Origin: Actinomycetospora soli
GTDB taxonomy: Bacteria; Actinomycetota; Actinomycetes; Mycobacteriales; Pseudonocardiaceae
NCBI RefSeq assembly: GCF_021026295.1
Contig: NZ_JAJNDA010000001.1
Span: forward strand, 124,001-188,000
Length of the DNA stretch: 64,000 bases
Reading direction: 5' to 3'
The notes beneath the pieces are model-generated. The model was not told the DNA's origin, did not search any database, and was given only the letters and a program-made list of their open reading frames with translations. The position numbers and the translations under genes are program-made. Of the stretch, positions 1 through 7,590 are shown one piece after another; the stretch's first letter is position 1; each line of letters starts with the position of its first letter.

Positions 1-183
1 GTCCGTGCCCGTGACCCTGCCCCATGACCCGAACGATACATGCATGCATGCGCATGTGGTGGTTGTGGTGCGTCACGACCCGCCCTCCTGCGATCCGCTG
101 CATCACCCTTTCGTGATCGTTTCGTTACCGTCGGTGTGACTGCATCCGCGGTCGCGTCAGAACACCGGGGGAAGGACGCACCG

Positions 184-1176
184 ATGGGTAAGCACAGGAT
201 CCGACTGGGACGACGGACGGTGGCCGCACTCGCGGCAACCGGGGCTCTGGTGATCGGCGGGACCTCCGCCGCCCTGCTCGGGACCGGGAGCGCCGCGCCG
301 CTCGACCTGCTCCCGATCGCGACGCCGGCGAACACGACCTACGTGCTGCCGGACCTCGACCCGTTCGAGCCCGGTGACATCCGCGGCGGCGGGAAGGCCG
401 AGGTGTCGGACGAGTACGGCGCCCCCGCCGGAGGCGGAACGGCATCGCTGCGTCTGTCCACGCCCACCGGCTCCGACAAGGTGGCCTACTACGAGCTCGT
501 CTCGGGTGCCGACGCCGATCTGGAGAACTGGATCGCGGCCGGGGCGTACTCCGCCTATCAGGGCGCCGCCGACAACCCCGACCAGTTCCCGAGCCTCCAG
601 CTCGCCGTCGACCCGACAGGGGCCGGTGGCTTCGCCACCCTCTTCTACGAGCCGATCTACAACCCCGGCGCCAGCACCGCGCCGAACCAGTGGAACCGCT
701 ACCTGGCAGGCGCCGGCAGATGGTGCTCGACCAAGCCGATCGAGAACGTCATCGACGCGTCCCAGACGTTCTGTTCGAACGACGGCGCCAAGCCGCTCGC
801 CGACTACGTGGCGGCAGCACCGAATCTGGTGGTGCAGGCCGTCACGATCAATCAAGGCAGCGGGAACCCGGGCCTCGAGTCGGCGGTCGACCTCGTCACG
901 ACGCCGACCACGACCTATGACTTCGAGCTGACGAAGCCCACCACCCCTGTCGACCCGACCACGCCCACCACCCCGCCGACCACCGGGCCCGACAACGGCA
1001 ACGGCAACGGCGGGAACAACGGCAACGGCGGGAACCACGGCAACAACGGCGGCGGCCACGGCAACAACGGCGGCGGCCACGGCAACAACGGCGGCGGCCA
1101 CGGCAACAACGGCGGCGGCCACGGCAACAACGGCGGTGGCCAGGGGAACGGCGACGACCACTGCGTCTGCGGCTGA
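184..1176 (+). CDS. Secreted protein with Gly/Asn/His heptad-repeat tail
   Basis: 330 aa, family not recognised. The ATG at 184 follows a strong ribosome binding site (GGGGGAAGGA, 168-178), and a TACCGT -10 at 126-131 fits a short leader. The N-terminus has basic residues (KHRIRLGRR) followed by a hydrophobic stretch to about residue 35 ending in SAAP, so it is a likely Sec or Tat signal peptide; RR lacks a full Tat consensus. The central domain (about 40-260) is a compact-looking globular region with two Cys (WCSTKP and TFCSND) that could form a disulfide. It is followed by a Pro/Thr linker (TTPVDPTTPTTPPTT), five exact HGNNGGG heptads and a C-terminal CVCG. Wall- or surface-located function is inferred only from signal, linker and repeat. 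Confidence 0.75.
   Translation: MGKHRIRLGRRTVAALAATGALVIGGTSAALLGTGSAAPLDLLPIATPANTTYVLPDLDPFEPGDIRGGGKAEVSDEYGAPAGGGTASLRLSTPTGSDKVAYYELVSGADADLENWIAAGAYSAYQGAADNPDQFPSLQLAVDPTGAGGFATLFYEPIYNPGASTAPNQWNRYLAGAGRWCSTKPIENVIDASQTFCSNDGAKPLADYVAAAPNLVVQAVTINQGSGNPGLESAVDLVTTPTTTYDFELTKPTTPVDPTTPTTPPTTGPDNGNGNGGNNGNGGNHGNNGGGHGNNGGGHGNNGGGHGNNGGGHGNNGGGQGNGDDHCVCG
1036..1140 (+). repeat. 21-bp in-frame tandem repeat (5 units)
   Basis: Five consecutive 21-bp units inside the secreted-protein gene, each encoding HGNNGGG. The unit starts CACGGCAACAACGGC. Units are nearly identical at the DNA level, with variation only at the last one (GGTGGC), which suggests recent expansion by slippage or unequal recombination. 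Confidence 0.95.
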
Positions 1177-1281
1177 CCGGCCTCCCGCGTCGCGAGGGGC
1201 GCACCGCGCAGGTCCGACGACGACGTCGGAGCCCGTCCGGTGTGCCCCTCGTGGACCGAGGCGGACCGTAGGGTGCCGCCC

Positions 1282-1911
1282 GTGAGCGTCATGGACCTCG
1301 CCCGGGACGAGCGCGCCGAGTTCGCCGACCTGCTCGAGGGCCTCTCGCCGGAGCAGTGGGAGGCACCGAGCCTCTGCGCGGGCTGGACGGTGCGCGAGGT
1401 CGTCGCCCACGCGATCAGCTACGACGAGCTCTCCTGGTCCGAGGTCGGCCGTCGACTCGTCCGCGCGGGTGGCAACCCGGACGGCGCCAACGCGCTCGGC
1501 GTGGACGAGTACGGGCGGCGCACGCCGGACGAACTCGTCGCCCTCCTCCGTGCCCACCTGACCCCGCGGGGTCTGACCGCGGCCATGGGCGGGCGCATCG
1601 GACTGGTCGACGGGCTCATCCACCAGCAGGACGTCCGGCGCCCGCTCGGTCTGCCGAGGTCGATCCCCGAGGAGCGGCTCCGTCCGGCGCTGACCCTGGC
1701 GTTGTTCGCCCCGCCGATCCGTGGCGTCCTGCGCGTCCACGATCTCCGGCTCGAGGCCACGGACATCGCCTGGTCGTCCGGTCCCCTCACCCGTCGGCGC
1801 GGCACGGTGCGGGGGACGGCCGAGGCCCTCGTGATGGCGATCGCGGGACGTCGTGTCGCCGACGACCTCGAGGGCGACGGGGTCCCGCTCCTCGCCCCAC
1901 GCCTCGGGTGA
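1282..1911 (+). CDS. Maleylpyruvate isomerase/DinB-like mycothiol-dependent enzyme
   Basis: 209 aa. The N-terminal half matches the MDMPI/DinB four-helix fold: LSPEQWEAPSLCAGWTVRE followed by a VVAHAISY metal-site-like His. This is typical of the actinobacterial mycothiol-dependent maleylpyruvate isomerase family, most members of which have unknown substrates. The start is set at GTG 1282 because TAGGGT (1269-1274) lies exactly 7 nt upstream, the spacing of a leaderless transcript; ATG 1291 is the alternative. It is monocistronic. Family assignment is good; the reaction is not known. Confidence 0.8.
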   Translation: MSVMDLARDERAEFADLLEGLSPEQWEAPSLCAGWTVREVVAHAISYDELSWSEVGRRLVRAGGNPDGANALGVDEYGRRTPDELVALLRAHLTPRGLTAAMGGRIGLVDGLIHQQDVRRPLGLPRSIPEERLRPALTLALFAPPIRGVLRVHDLRLEATDIAWSSGPLTRRRGTVRGTAEALVMAIAGRRVADDLEGDGVPLLAPRLG

Positions 1912-2045
1912 CCGGTCGGGACGAGAGCGTCGGCCCGGAGTCGGAGCTGCGGTCCGGTCGCACAGTCGCCGGCTCAGCTCGAGCACCAGCTCGTCCTCGG
2001 ACGCGGGCCACGTCCCACGGTTCCCCGTCCGCGAAATCCGTCGCG

Positions 2046-2060
2046 ACCCGTCGTCGGGAA
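2046..2060 (-). repeat. Copy of dispersed 15-bp motif
   Basis: Exact copy of TTCCCGACGACGGGT on the minus strand, in the gap before the GNAT gene. The ends CCCG/CGGG can pair around ACGA. Other exact copies are at 7294, 20625, 21061, 23332 and 38111. Confidence 0.8.
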
Positions 2061-2075
2061 CGGTTGGCTGGTGGT

Positions 2076-2657
2076 GTGGCCGTCACCTTCCGCCCCGTGA
2101 CGGCGGACGACTTCCCGCTGATCGGGCGCTGGTTGGCCGAGCCGCACGTGGCGCGGTGGTGGGTGCACGACCCGAGCCCGGCGGCGGTCGACCGGGACTT
2201 CGGCCCGACCCTGCGCGGCGAGGAACCGGCGGAGGACCTGATCGCCGAACTCGACGGCCGACCGGTCGGCCTGTGCCAGCGCTCGTTCTGGCACGCCTAT
2301 CCGGACGAGGTCGAGGAGTTCGCGGACCAGATCGACGTCCCGACCGACGCGATGACGATCGACTACCTCGTCGGCGACCCGGTCGACGTCGGGCACGGCC
2401 TCGGGACGGAGCTGATCCGCGCGCTCGCCGCCGACACCTTCGCCGCGCATCCGGACTGCGGCCTGCTCCTCGTGCCCGTCGTCGCCGGGAACCCCGCATC
2501 GTGGCGGGCGCTGGAGAAGGCCGGGTTCCGGTTCGTCGGTGAGGCGCTCGCGGCGCCCGACAACCCCGTCGACCCGCCCGAGCACCGCGTCTACCGCCTC
2601 GACCGGGTTACCGGTCAGCGTTCGACCTCCCCGGGCTCCACGAGGCCCGACTCGTAG
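2076..2657 (+). CDS. GNAT-family N-acetyltransferase (AAC(6')-like)
   Basis: 193 aa. The opening FRPVTADDFPLIGRWLAEPH and the WWVHDP motif are typical of the Acetyltransf_8 group, which includes aminoglycoside 6'-acetyltransferases and siderophore acetyltransferases. The acetyl-CoA-binding loop is GHGLGTELIRAL, followed by AGNPASWRALEKAGFR, the standard GNAT C-terminal helix. GTG 2076 is chosen because the domain begins there and TTGGCT lies 6 nt upstream. The 3' end overlaps the convergent response regulator by 43 bp. Substrate is unknown; resistance to an aminoglycoside is possible but not shown. Confidence 0.85.
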   Translation: MAVTFRPVTADDFPLIGRWLAEPHVARWWVHDPSPAAVDRDFGPTLRGEEPAEDLIAELDGRPVGLCQRSFWHAYPDEVEEFADQIDVPTDAMTIDYLVGDPVDVGHGLGTELIRALAADTFAAHPDCGLLLVPVVAGNPASWRALEKAGFRFVGEALAAPDNPVDPPEHRVYRLDRVTGQRSTSPGSTRPDS

Positions 2658-3280
2658 GCGAGCACGACCGCCTGCACCCGGTCACGCAGGTCGAGCTTGC
2701 GGAGCAGTCGGTTCACGTGGGTCTTCACCGTGCCCTCGCTGAGGAAGAGGGTCCGCGCGATCTCCGAGTTCGAGAGGCCGCGCGCCACGAGCCGCAGGAC
2801 TTCGGACTCGCGGTCACTGATCCGCGTGAGCACGTCCCTGTCGGCGGTAGCGGGAGACGGTCGCGAGACGAAACGTTCGACCAGCCGTCGAGTGATCGAC
2901 GGGTCCAGGAGCGACTCCCCAGCCGCGACGACGCGCACGGCGTGCACCAGGTGCTCCGGCGGAGAGCTCTTGAGCAGGAAGCCACCGGCACCGGCGCGCA
3001 GCGCGTCGTAGACATGGGCGTCCTGGTCGAAGGTGGTGAGCATCAGCGCCCGCGTGCCCGCCGACGACCGGACGATCCGGCGCGTGGCCTCGAGGCCGTC
3101 GAGGCGCGGCATGCGGACGTCCATGAGCACCACCGCCGGCCGGAGATCGACGACGAGCCGGACGGCCTCCGCACCGTCGGCCGCCTCGCCCACGACGACG
3201 AGATCGCCCTGCGCCTCGAGGATCATCCGGATTCCGCCGCGGACGAGGGCCTCGTCGTCCGCGACCACCACGTCGATCAC
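2615..3280 (-). CDS. NarL/LuxR-type response regulator
   Basis: 221 aa. The receiver domain (residues 1-120) has the acidic pair in VVADDE, phospho-acceptor Asp54 in VLMDVRMP, the Thr of MLTTFD and the Lys of FLLKSS. The C-terminal LuxR helix-turn-helix (about 150-215) reads RESEVLRLVARGLSNSEIA and EGTVKTHVNRLLRKL. The GTG start overlaps the stop codon of the kinase gene by 4 bp, so the two are translationally coupled partners of one two-component system. Regulated genes are unknown; the divergent small membrane protein at 4608 is the nearest candidate target. Confidence 0.92.
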   Translation of the reverse strand: MIDVVVADDEALVRGGIRMILEAQGDLVVVGEAADGAEAVRLVVDLRPAVVLMDVRMPRLDGLEATRRIVRSSAGTRALMLTTFDQDAHVYDALRAGAGGFLLKSSPPEHLVHAVRVVAAGESLLDPSITRRLVERFVSRPSPATADRDVLTRISDRESEVLRLVARGLSNSEIARTLFLSEGTVKTHVNRLLRKLDLRDRVQAVVLAYESGLVEPGEVER

Positions 3281-4428
3281 ACCGGGACACCGATGCGGGG
3301 CAGGCGCGCACGCACCACCCATCCCCCGCCCTCCCGCGGACCGGCGACGAGCTCGCCGTCGAACACCGCCACCCGCTCGCGCATGCCGATCAAACCGAGT
3401 CCGGAGCCGCGCGTGTCGGTCCCGCCTCCGCCTCCGTGCCCGCGATCGTCGACCTCGACCGACACCTCGTCCGGTGCGTAGTGCAGTCGGACCACCACGT
3501 CCTCCCGCGGCCCGTGCCGCAGTGCGTTGGTCAACGCCTCCTGCACGATGCGGTGCACGGTGAGCGCGAGGCTGGCCGGGATGTCGTCGTCGCGGCCGAG
3601 GGTCACGATCGTGACGGGGAGGCCGCCCGCGCGGGTGCGCTCGACGAGCTCCGCGACACCGGTCCCCTGCGGCCCGCCGTCCGATCCGTCCGACGGGCGG
3701 AGCAGTCCGAGCAGTCGGTGCATGTCGTCGAGGGAACGGCGCCCGTTGTCCTCGACGGCCAGGAGGGCCGCCGTCACGGCGGGCTGATCGTCGCTCAGGA
3801 CCTGTCGGGCCGCGCCGGCCTGGAGCGTCATGACGCTGATGCCGTGGGCGACGACGTCGTGGAGCTCCCGCGCGATCCGCGCCTGCTCCCTCCGGACCGC
3901 TTCGCGCGCGTGTTCCTCCTGGTCGCGAACCGCCACGGCGGCCTCCACCCGGAGCTGTTCCGCGTGCCGGCGCCACCGGCGAGCTCCTCGGCCGAGGCCC
4001 CAGATCCCGAGGAAGATCGCGGCGTTCCCGAGGAGATCGCCGACGCTGGATTCCTCCCAGAACAGGACGTCGTAGACGTGCACGCCGATCAGCACCCCGA
4101 CCAGCCCGACCCATGCCGCCACGGGCTCGCAACGCAGGGCCACCGAGTGCGTGACGATCATCAGCGCGAGGAAGCCCCCGACGGCCGATGCGGCGCCGAG
4201 GGGCGTCTGAACGGCCATGGCCGCGGCACACGCGAGCGCGGCCCCGAGCGGGGTGATCCGTCGTAGGCCCACCGCGAACGTCGCGACCAGGAAGGTGAAC
4301 CGCTGGGCCCACTCGGGTCCCTCGAGGGTCTCGGCGAATGAGAGCTCGACCTGCGTGGCCACGGTGAGGACGAGGGCGAGCAGCCCGTCGACGACCGGGG
4401 CCGGCACCCGGTCCCAGCGCTCGGTCAT
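3277..4428 (-). CDS. Sensor histidine kinase (HisKA_3, DesK/NarX class)
   Basis: 383 aa. The N-terminal half has about five hydrophobic membrane segments (residues 10-145). A dimerisation/phospho-acceptor helix follows with His190 in ARELHDVVAHG, then an HATPase_c domain with the N box (EALTNALRHG) and G boxes (DDRGHG, GSGLGLIGMRER). There is no obvious extracytoplasmic sensor domain, so sensing is probably membrane-linked. ATG 4428 has a TAGCGT -10 on the minus strand (4435-4440) at 6 nt, so the mRNA is probably leaderless. It is first gene of a two-gene operon with the regulator at 2615-3280. Confidence 0.92.
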   Translation of the reverse strand: MTERWDRVPAPVVDGLLALVLTVATQVELSFAETLEGPEWAQRFTFLVATFAVGLRRITPLGAALACAAAMAVQTPLGAASAVGGFLALMIVTHSVALRCEPVAAWVGLVGVLIGVHVYDVLFWEESSVGDLLGNAAIFLGIWGLGRGARRWRRHAEQLRVEAAVAVRDQEEHAREAVRREQARIARELHDVVAHGISVMTLQAGAARQVLSDDQPAVTAALLAVEDNGRRSLDDMHRLLGLLRPSDGSDGGPQGTGVAELVERTRAGGLPVTIVTLGRDDDIPASLALTVHRIVQEALTNALRHGPREDVVVRLHYAPDEVSVEVDDRGHGGGGGTDTRGSGLGLIGMRERVAVFDGELVAGPREGGGWVVRARLPRIGVPV

Positions 4429-4607
4429 GAGCGGACGCTAGCCGGACGCGGGAACGCCCGTCATCCATCCGAGGTGGTACCCGCCCACATCCCGGGGTGG
4501 ACGGCACCACCCCGTAGGCCGCCCGGCCCGTGCCCGTCGGGGGACGTCGACACCGGTCCGCGATTCCTAGCGTCGATGCGTCCAGCCCACCGGCCGAAGG
4601 AGCTGCC

Positions 4608-5060
4608 ATGACCACCGCGACGACCACTCCTGCACTGCCCGCCCGGCTCGCCCTCGGAGCCGGCGCCCTCCTCCTCATGTGGACCGCCGACGTCGTCGGA
4701 CTCCTGATCGGACCGGAACACCGGGTCGACGGGGGCGATCTCGTCGGGATCGCCGTCATGACCGCGGTCGCCGTCGCGGCGTGGGCCGTCGTCCTCCTCC
4801 TGGCCCGCGAGCCCGACGCCGGGAACCGGTCGGCCACGGGCGCCGTCGTCATCGGGGCCCTCGGCAGCCTCGGCTGCGTCGTCTTCTGGACCGGCGTCCC
4901 CCTGGTCCTCGGCATCGGGGCCGTGCTGCTCGGTCGACTCGCGACCACCCGCGCCGAGCAGGGAGCAGGCCGCGGGAGGCTCGCCCGCGCCGGCCTCGCC
5001 CTCGGGGTCCTCGCGCTCGTGCTCTGGCTGGGGGCCTTCGTATTCGTCCAGGACTGGTGA
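4608..5060 (+). CDS. Small four-helix membrane protein
   Basis: 150 aa, not recognised. Four hydrophobic segments are visible (about residues 12-33, 44-64, 76-100 and 118-145), separated by short polar loops, with an R/E-rich loop (RLATTRAEQGAGRGRLAR) before the last helix. ATG 4608 is preceded by GAAGGAG (4596-4602) and a TAGCGT -10 at 4568-4573. It is divergent from the histidine-kinase operon across a 179-bp gap, so it could be a target of that system (inference). Confidence 0.75.
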   Translation: MTTATTTPALPARLALGAGALLLMWTADVVGLLIGPEHRVDGGDLVGIAVMTAVAVAAWAVVLLLAREPDAGNRSATGAVVIGALGSLGCVVFWTGVPLVLGIGAVLLGRLATTRAEQGAGRGRLARAGLALGVLALVLWLGAFVFVQDW

Positions 5061-5098
5061 CGCCGTCGCTCCCCCCGCCCGCGCACTAACATGCGCCG

Positions 5099-5731
5099 GT
5101 GCCCGAGAACCCCTGGCTCGCCGTCACCGGAGGCACCGCCGGACCCGGCTACGCGGAACGATTCGCGACGATGGCGGCGGAGGGCGCCGACCTGCACGGC
5201 GAGGCCCGGCGGGTCCACGAGCTGCTCGGCGCATGCCCCGGCGACGTGCTCGACGCCGGGTGCGGGACGGGGCGGGTCGCGATCCACCTCGCCGAGCTCG
5301 GCCACCGCGTGGAGGGCGTCGACCTCGACGCCTCGATGCTCGACGAGGCCCGCGCCGCGGCCCCGCACCTGGCATGGCACCTGCGCGACCTCACGACCCT
5401 CGACCTCGGCCGGCGCTTCGACCTCGTCGTCGGCGCCGGCAACCTCTGGCCGCTGCTCACGCCGGGGACGCACGCCCGCGTGATCGCCCGCCTGGCGTCG
5501 CACCTGCGGCCGGGCGGCCTGCTCGTGCTGGGGTTCGGGCTCGACGACGAGCACGTCCCGTTCACCCTGCCCGACGACGTGCCGTTCCCCGACCTGCACG
5601 CCTACGACACGGCCGCCGTCGGCGCCGGCCTGCAGCTGCTCATACGCACCGCGGACTGGGACGGCACCGAGCCGTACACCGGCGGCGGCTACGCGGTGAG
5701 CGTCCACCGCCGAGGGAGCACCACCCCGTGA
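5099..5731 (+). CDS. Class I SAM-dependent methyltransferase
   Basis: 210 aa. Motif I of the Rossmann-type SAM site is VLDAGCGTGRVAIHLAELG, followed by the acidic residue of VEGVDLD and the strand-4 sequence FDLVVGAGNLWPLL. Methyltransf_25-type small-molecule enzyme; substrate unknown. GTG 5099 is a leaderless start: TAACAT (5087-5092) sits 6 nt upstream. The 3' end overlaps the antiporter start by 4 bp (GTGA), so the two are co-translated, although no functional link is evident. Confidence 0.88.
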   Translation: MPENPWLAVTGGTAGPGYAERFATMAAEGADLHGEARRVHELLGACPGDVLDAGCGTGRVAIHLAELGHRVEGVDLDASMLDEARAAAPHLAWHLRDLTTLDLGRRFDLVVGAGNLWPLLTPGTHARVIARLASHLRPGGLLVLGFGLDDEHVPFTLPDDVPFPDLHAYDTAAVGAGLQLLIRTADWDGTEPYTGGGYAVSVHRRGSTTP

Positions 5732-7290
5732 ACGGCCTCGCCCTGCTGATCGTCCTCGTCGTCTCGCTGGCCGTCACCGCCCTCGCCGACCGTTTCCGCG
5801 TCTCGTCGCCGCTGCTCCTGGTGCTGGTCGGCCTCGTCCTCTCATTCGTCCCGGGCATCCCCAACGTGCCCCTCGACCCCGACCTCGTCCTCTTCCTCGT
5901 CCTCCCGCCGCTGCTCTACTCGGCCGCGCTGGAGTCCTCCGCACTGCGCATCCGGGAGAACCTCAACCGGATCGGCCAGCTCGCCTTCGGGCTCGTCATC
6001 TTCACGACGGCGGTCGTCGGTCTCGTCGCGTGGTGGGTCGTCCCGGGCCTCCCGCTCGCGAGCGCGCTCGTCCTCGGGGCCGTGGTGGCGCCCCCGGACG
6101 CGGTCGCCGCCGCCTCGATCGGGCGCCGACTCGGGCTCAACCGCCGCATGATGACCGTCCTCGAGGGCGAGAGCCTGCTCAACGACGCGACCGCGCTGAC
6201 CCTGTTCCGGGTGCTGCTCGCCGTCGCGCTCGGCACCGGCGCCTCGCTGTGGGAGGGCATCGGCGAGTTCGTCCTGGCCGCCGCGGGCGGGATCGTCATC
6301 GGGGCCGTCGCGGGCTGGGTGATCCACCGCGTGCGCCTGCGGCTGGGCGACTCGTCGCTGGAGAGCGCGGTCGGACTCGTCGTCCCGTTCGCGATCTACC
6401 TGCTCGCCGAGGACCTGCACGCCTCCGGGGTGCTCGCCGTCGTGATCGCCGGGCTCTACCTCGGGCACAAGTCGAACGAGGGCGGCTTCGCGACCCGCAT
6501 CCAGGACCAGGCCGTCTGGAAGGCCCTCGACCGCCTGCTCGAGGCCCTCGTGTTCGCCCTGATCGGGCTGCAGCTCGCGGTCGTCGTCGCGGACCTGCGG
6601 ATCTCGTTCGGGGTCGTGGCCTGGGCGTCGGTGGCCGTCCTCGCGGCGACGATCCTCGCCCGCTTCGTCTGGATGTTCCCGACGATCTACCTGCCGCGCC
6701 TCCTGCCGAAGGTCCGGGCGCGGGGTCCCGCGATGCCCGTCCGGGTGCCCGTGGTGCTGTCCTGGGCCGGGATGCGCGGCGTGGTGACGCTGGCCGCGGC
6801 GTTCACCATCGACCCGCGGATGCCGGGCCGGGACATCGTGCTGTTCCTGGCGTTCGTCGTCACCGTCGGCACCCTGCTCCTGCAGGGCCTGAGCCTGCCG
6901 TGGGTCATCCGCCGGCTCAACGTCTACGACACCGGCGCCCAGGCCGACACCCTCAAGGAGGCCGCGGCGAAGCAGGCGGCCGCCGAGCACGCGTTGGCCC
7001 GCCTCGAGGAGCTGACCGGCGTCGACGGCGACCGCACGCCCGGCCACGTCACCGACCAGCTGCGGTCCTGGGCCGAACAGCGCTCGAACGGCGCCTGGGA
7101 ACGGCTCGGACGTCCCGCCGAGGAGATCGGCGAGTCGCCCTCGGTCGCCTTCGTCCGGCTGCGCCGCGCCATGCTCGACGCCGAGCGCGAGACCTTCGTC
7201 CGCTTCCGCGACATGGGCCGACTCGAGGAGACCGCCATGCGCGAACTGCTCCGCGAGCTGGACTACGAGGAGGCCATGCTCGATCGCTGA
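5728..7290 (+). CDS. CPA1-family Na+/H+ antiporter
   Basis: 520 aa. About twelve membrane segments cover residues 1-410, followed by a roughly 110-residue Ala/Glu-rich cytoplasmic tail. Signature features are APPDAVAAASIGRRLG (conserved Asp in an unwound helix), EGESLLNDATAL (the ND ion-binding motif of CPA1 exchangers) and SWAGMRGVVTLAAAF. It exports Na+ (or K+) in exchange for protons at the cytoplasmic membrane, contributing to pH and salt homeostasis. GTG 5728 overlaps the methyltransferase stop by 4 bp. Confidence 0.93.
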   Translation: MNGLALLIVLVVSLAVTALADRFRVSSPLLLVLVGLVLSFVPGIPNVPLDPDLVLFLVLPPLLYSAALESSALRIRENLNRIGQLAFGLVIFTTAVVGLVAWWVVPGLPLASALVLGAVVAPPDAVAAASIGRRLGLNRRMMTVLEGESLLNDATALTLFRVLLAVALGTGASLWEGIGEFVLAAAGGIVIGAVAGWVIHRVRLRLGDSSLESAVGLVVPFAIYLLAEDLHASGVLAVVIAGLYLGHKSNEGGFATRIQDQAVWKALDRLLEALVFALIGLQLAVVVADLRISFGVVAWASVAVLAATILARFVWMFPTIYLPRLLPKVRARGPAMPVRVPVVLSWAGMRGVVTLAAAFTIDPRMPGRDIVLFLAFVVTVGTLLLQGLSLPWVIRRLNVYDTGAQADTLKEAAAKQAAAEHALARLEELTGVDGDRTPGHVTDQLRSWAEQRSNGAWERLGRPAEEIGESPSVAFVRLRRAMLDAERETFVRFRDMGRLEETAMRELLRELDYEEAMLDR

Positions 7291-7293
7291 TCC

Positions 7294-7308
7294 TTCCCGA
7301 CGACGGGT
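7294..7308 (+). repeat. Copy of dispersed 15-bp motif
   Basis: Exact TTCCCGACGACGGGT, 4 bp after the antiporter stop codon. Member of the six-copy dispersed family. Confidence 0.85.
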
Positions 7309-7386
7309 CCTGCCGCTCCGGTCGCTCCGGGCCTCACGGAACACCCGGTCCACCGACCGACGACCCGGCCGAACCCGACGCGTCCC

Positions 7387-7401
7387 GCACACACTGTGTG
7401 C
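7387..7401. promoter_or_regulatory. 15-bp perfect dyad at head of the 52-bp repeats
   Basis: GCACACA-C-TGTGTGC, a perfect inverted repeat with a single central base. It begins the 52-bp repeat array about 190 bp before the AAA-ATPase start. Shorter dyads (GCAC-TGT-GTGC) recur at the head of the following copies. Operator-like in form, but no regulator is known for it. Confidence 0.45.
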
Positions 7402-7515
7402 GCCGCGCGCGGGATTCACCCGGGTCGGGCCGCGCTCCCGCCGCACTGTGTGCGCCCCGCGCAGGACTCACCCGGATCGGGCCGCGCTCCCGCCGGACTG
7501 TGTGCGCCCCGCGCA
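7392..7515 (+). repeat. 52-bp tandem repeat, about 2.4 copies
   Basis: Direct repeats with exact period 52 (copies begin at 7392, 7444 and 7496; the third is truncated). Each begins ACTGTGTGCGCC and ends GGGCCGCGCTCCCGCCG. The first two copies differ at only a few positions. They fill most of the 300-bp gene-free stretch between the antiporter and the AAA gene. The period is not a multiple of three and no spacers occur, so this is neither coding nor CRISPR. Confidence 0.9.
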
Positions 7516-7590
7516 ACCCGCTCGGCGTCGACGCCCGCGCCCTGCGCGACCCGGGCGCCGGGAGGGCGCGCGGTCGCTAGGGTGCCGGAC

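Noticed and set aside
1-183. ATGCATGCATGCGCATG run near position 40 as a possible regulatory repeat or an upstream start
   Set aside because: In-frame starts there would add an Ala/Cys-rich stretch before the signal peptide; ATG 184 has the ribosome binding site. The ATGC run itself is short and may be chance.
157-1986. A 609-residue minus-strand frame across the secreted-protein and DinB-like genes
   Set aside because: Composition typical of antisense GC-rich frames; both plus-strand genes are supported by promoters, start signals and family matches.
1912-2075. Small minus-strand frame (1787-2086) in the gap before the GNAT gene
   Set aside because: Arg-rich shadow-type composition, no start signal; only the 15-bp motif was recognised in this gap.
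2615-5707. A continuous 1030-residue minus-strand frame that contains the response regulator
   Set aside because: The frame runs through the histidine kinase in the wrong phase; the real regulator starts at GTG 3280, coupled to the kinase stop.
7392-7515. Possible CRISPR array
   Set aside because: Direct repeats are head to tail with no unique spacers, and there are no cas genes nearby.
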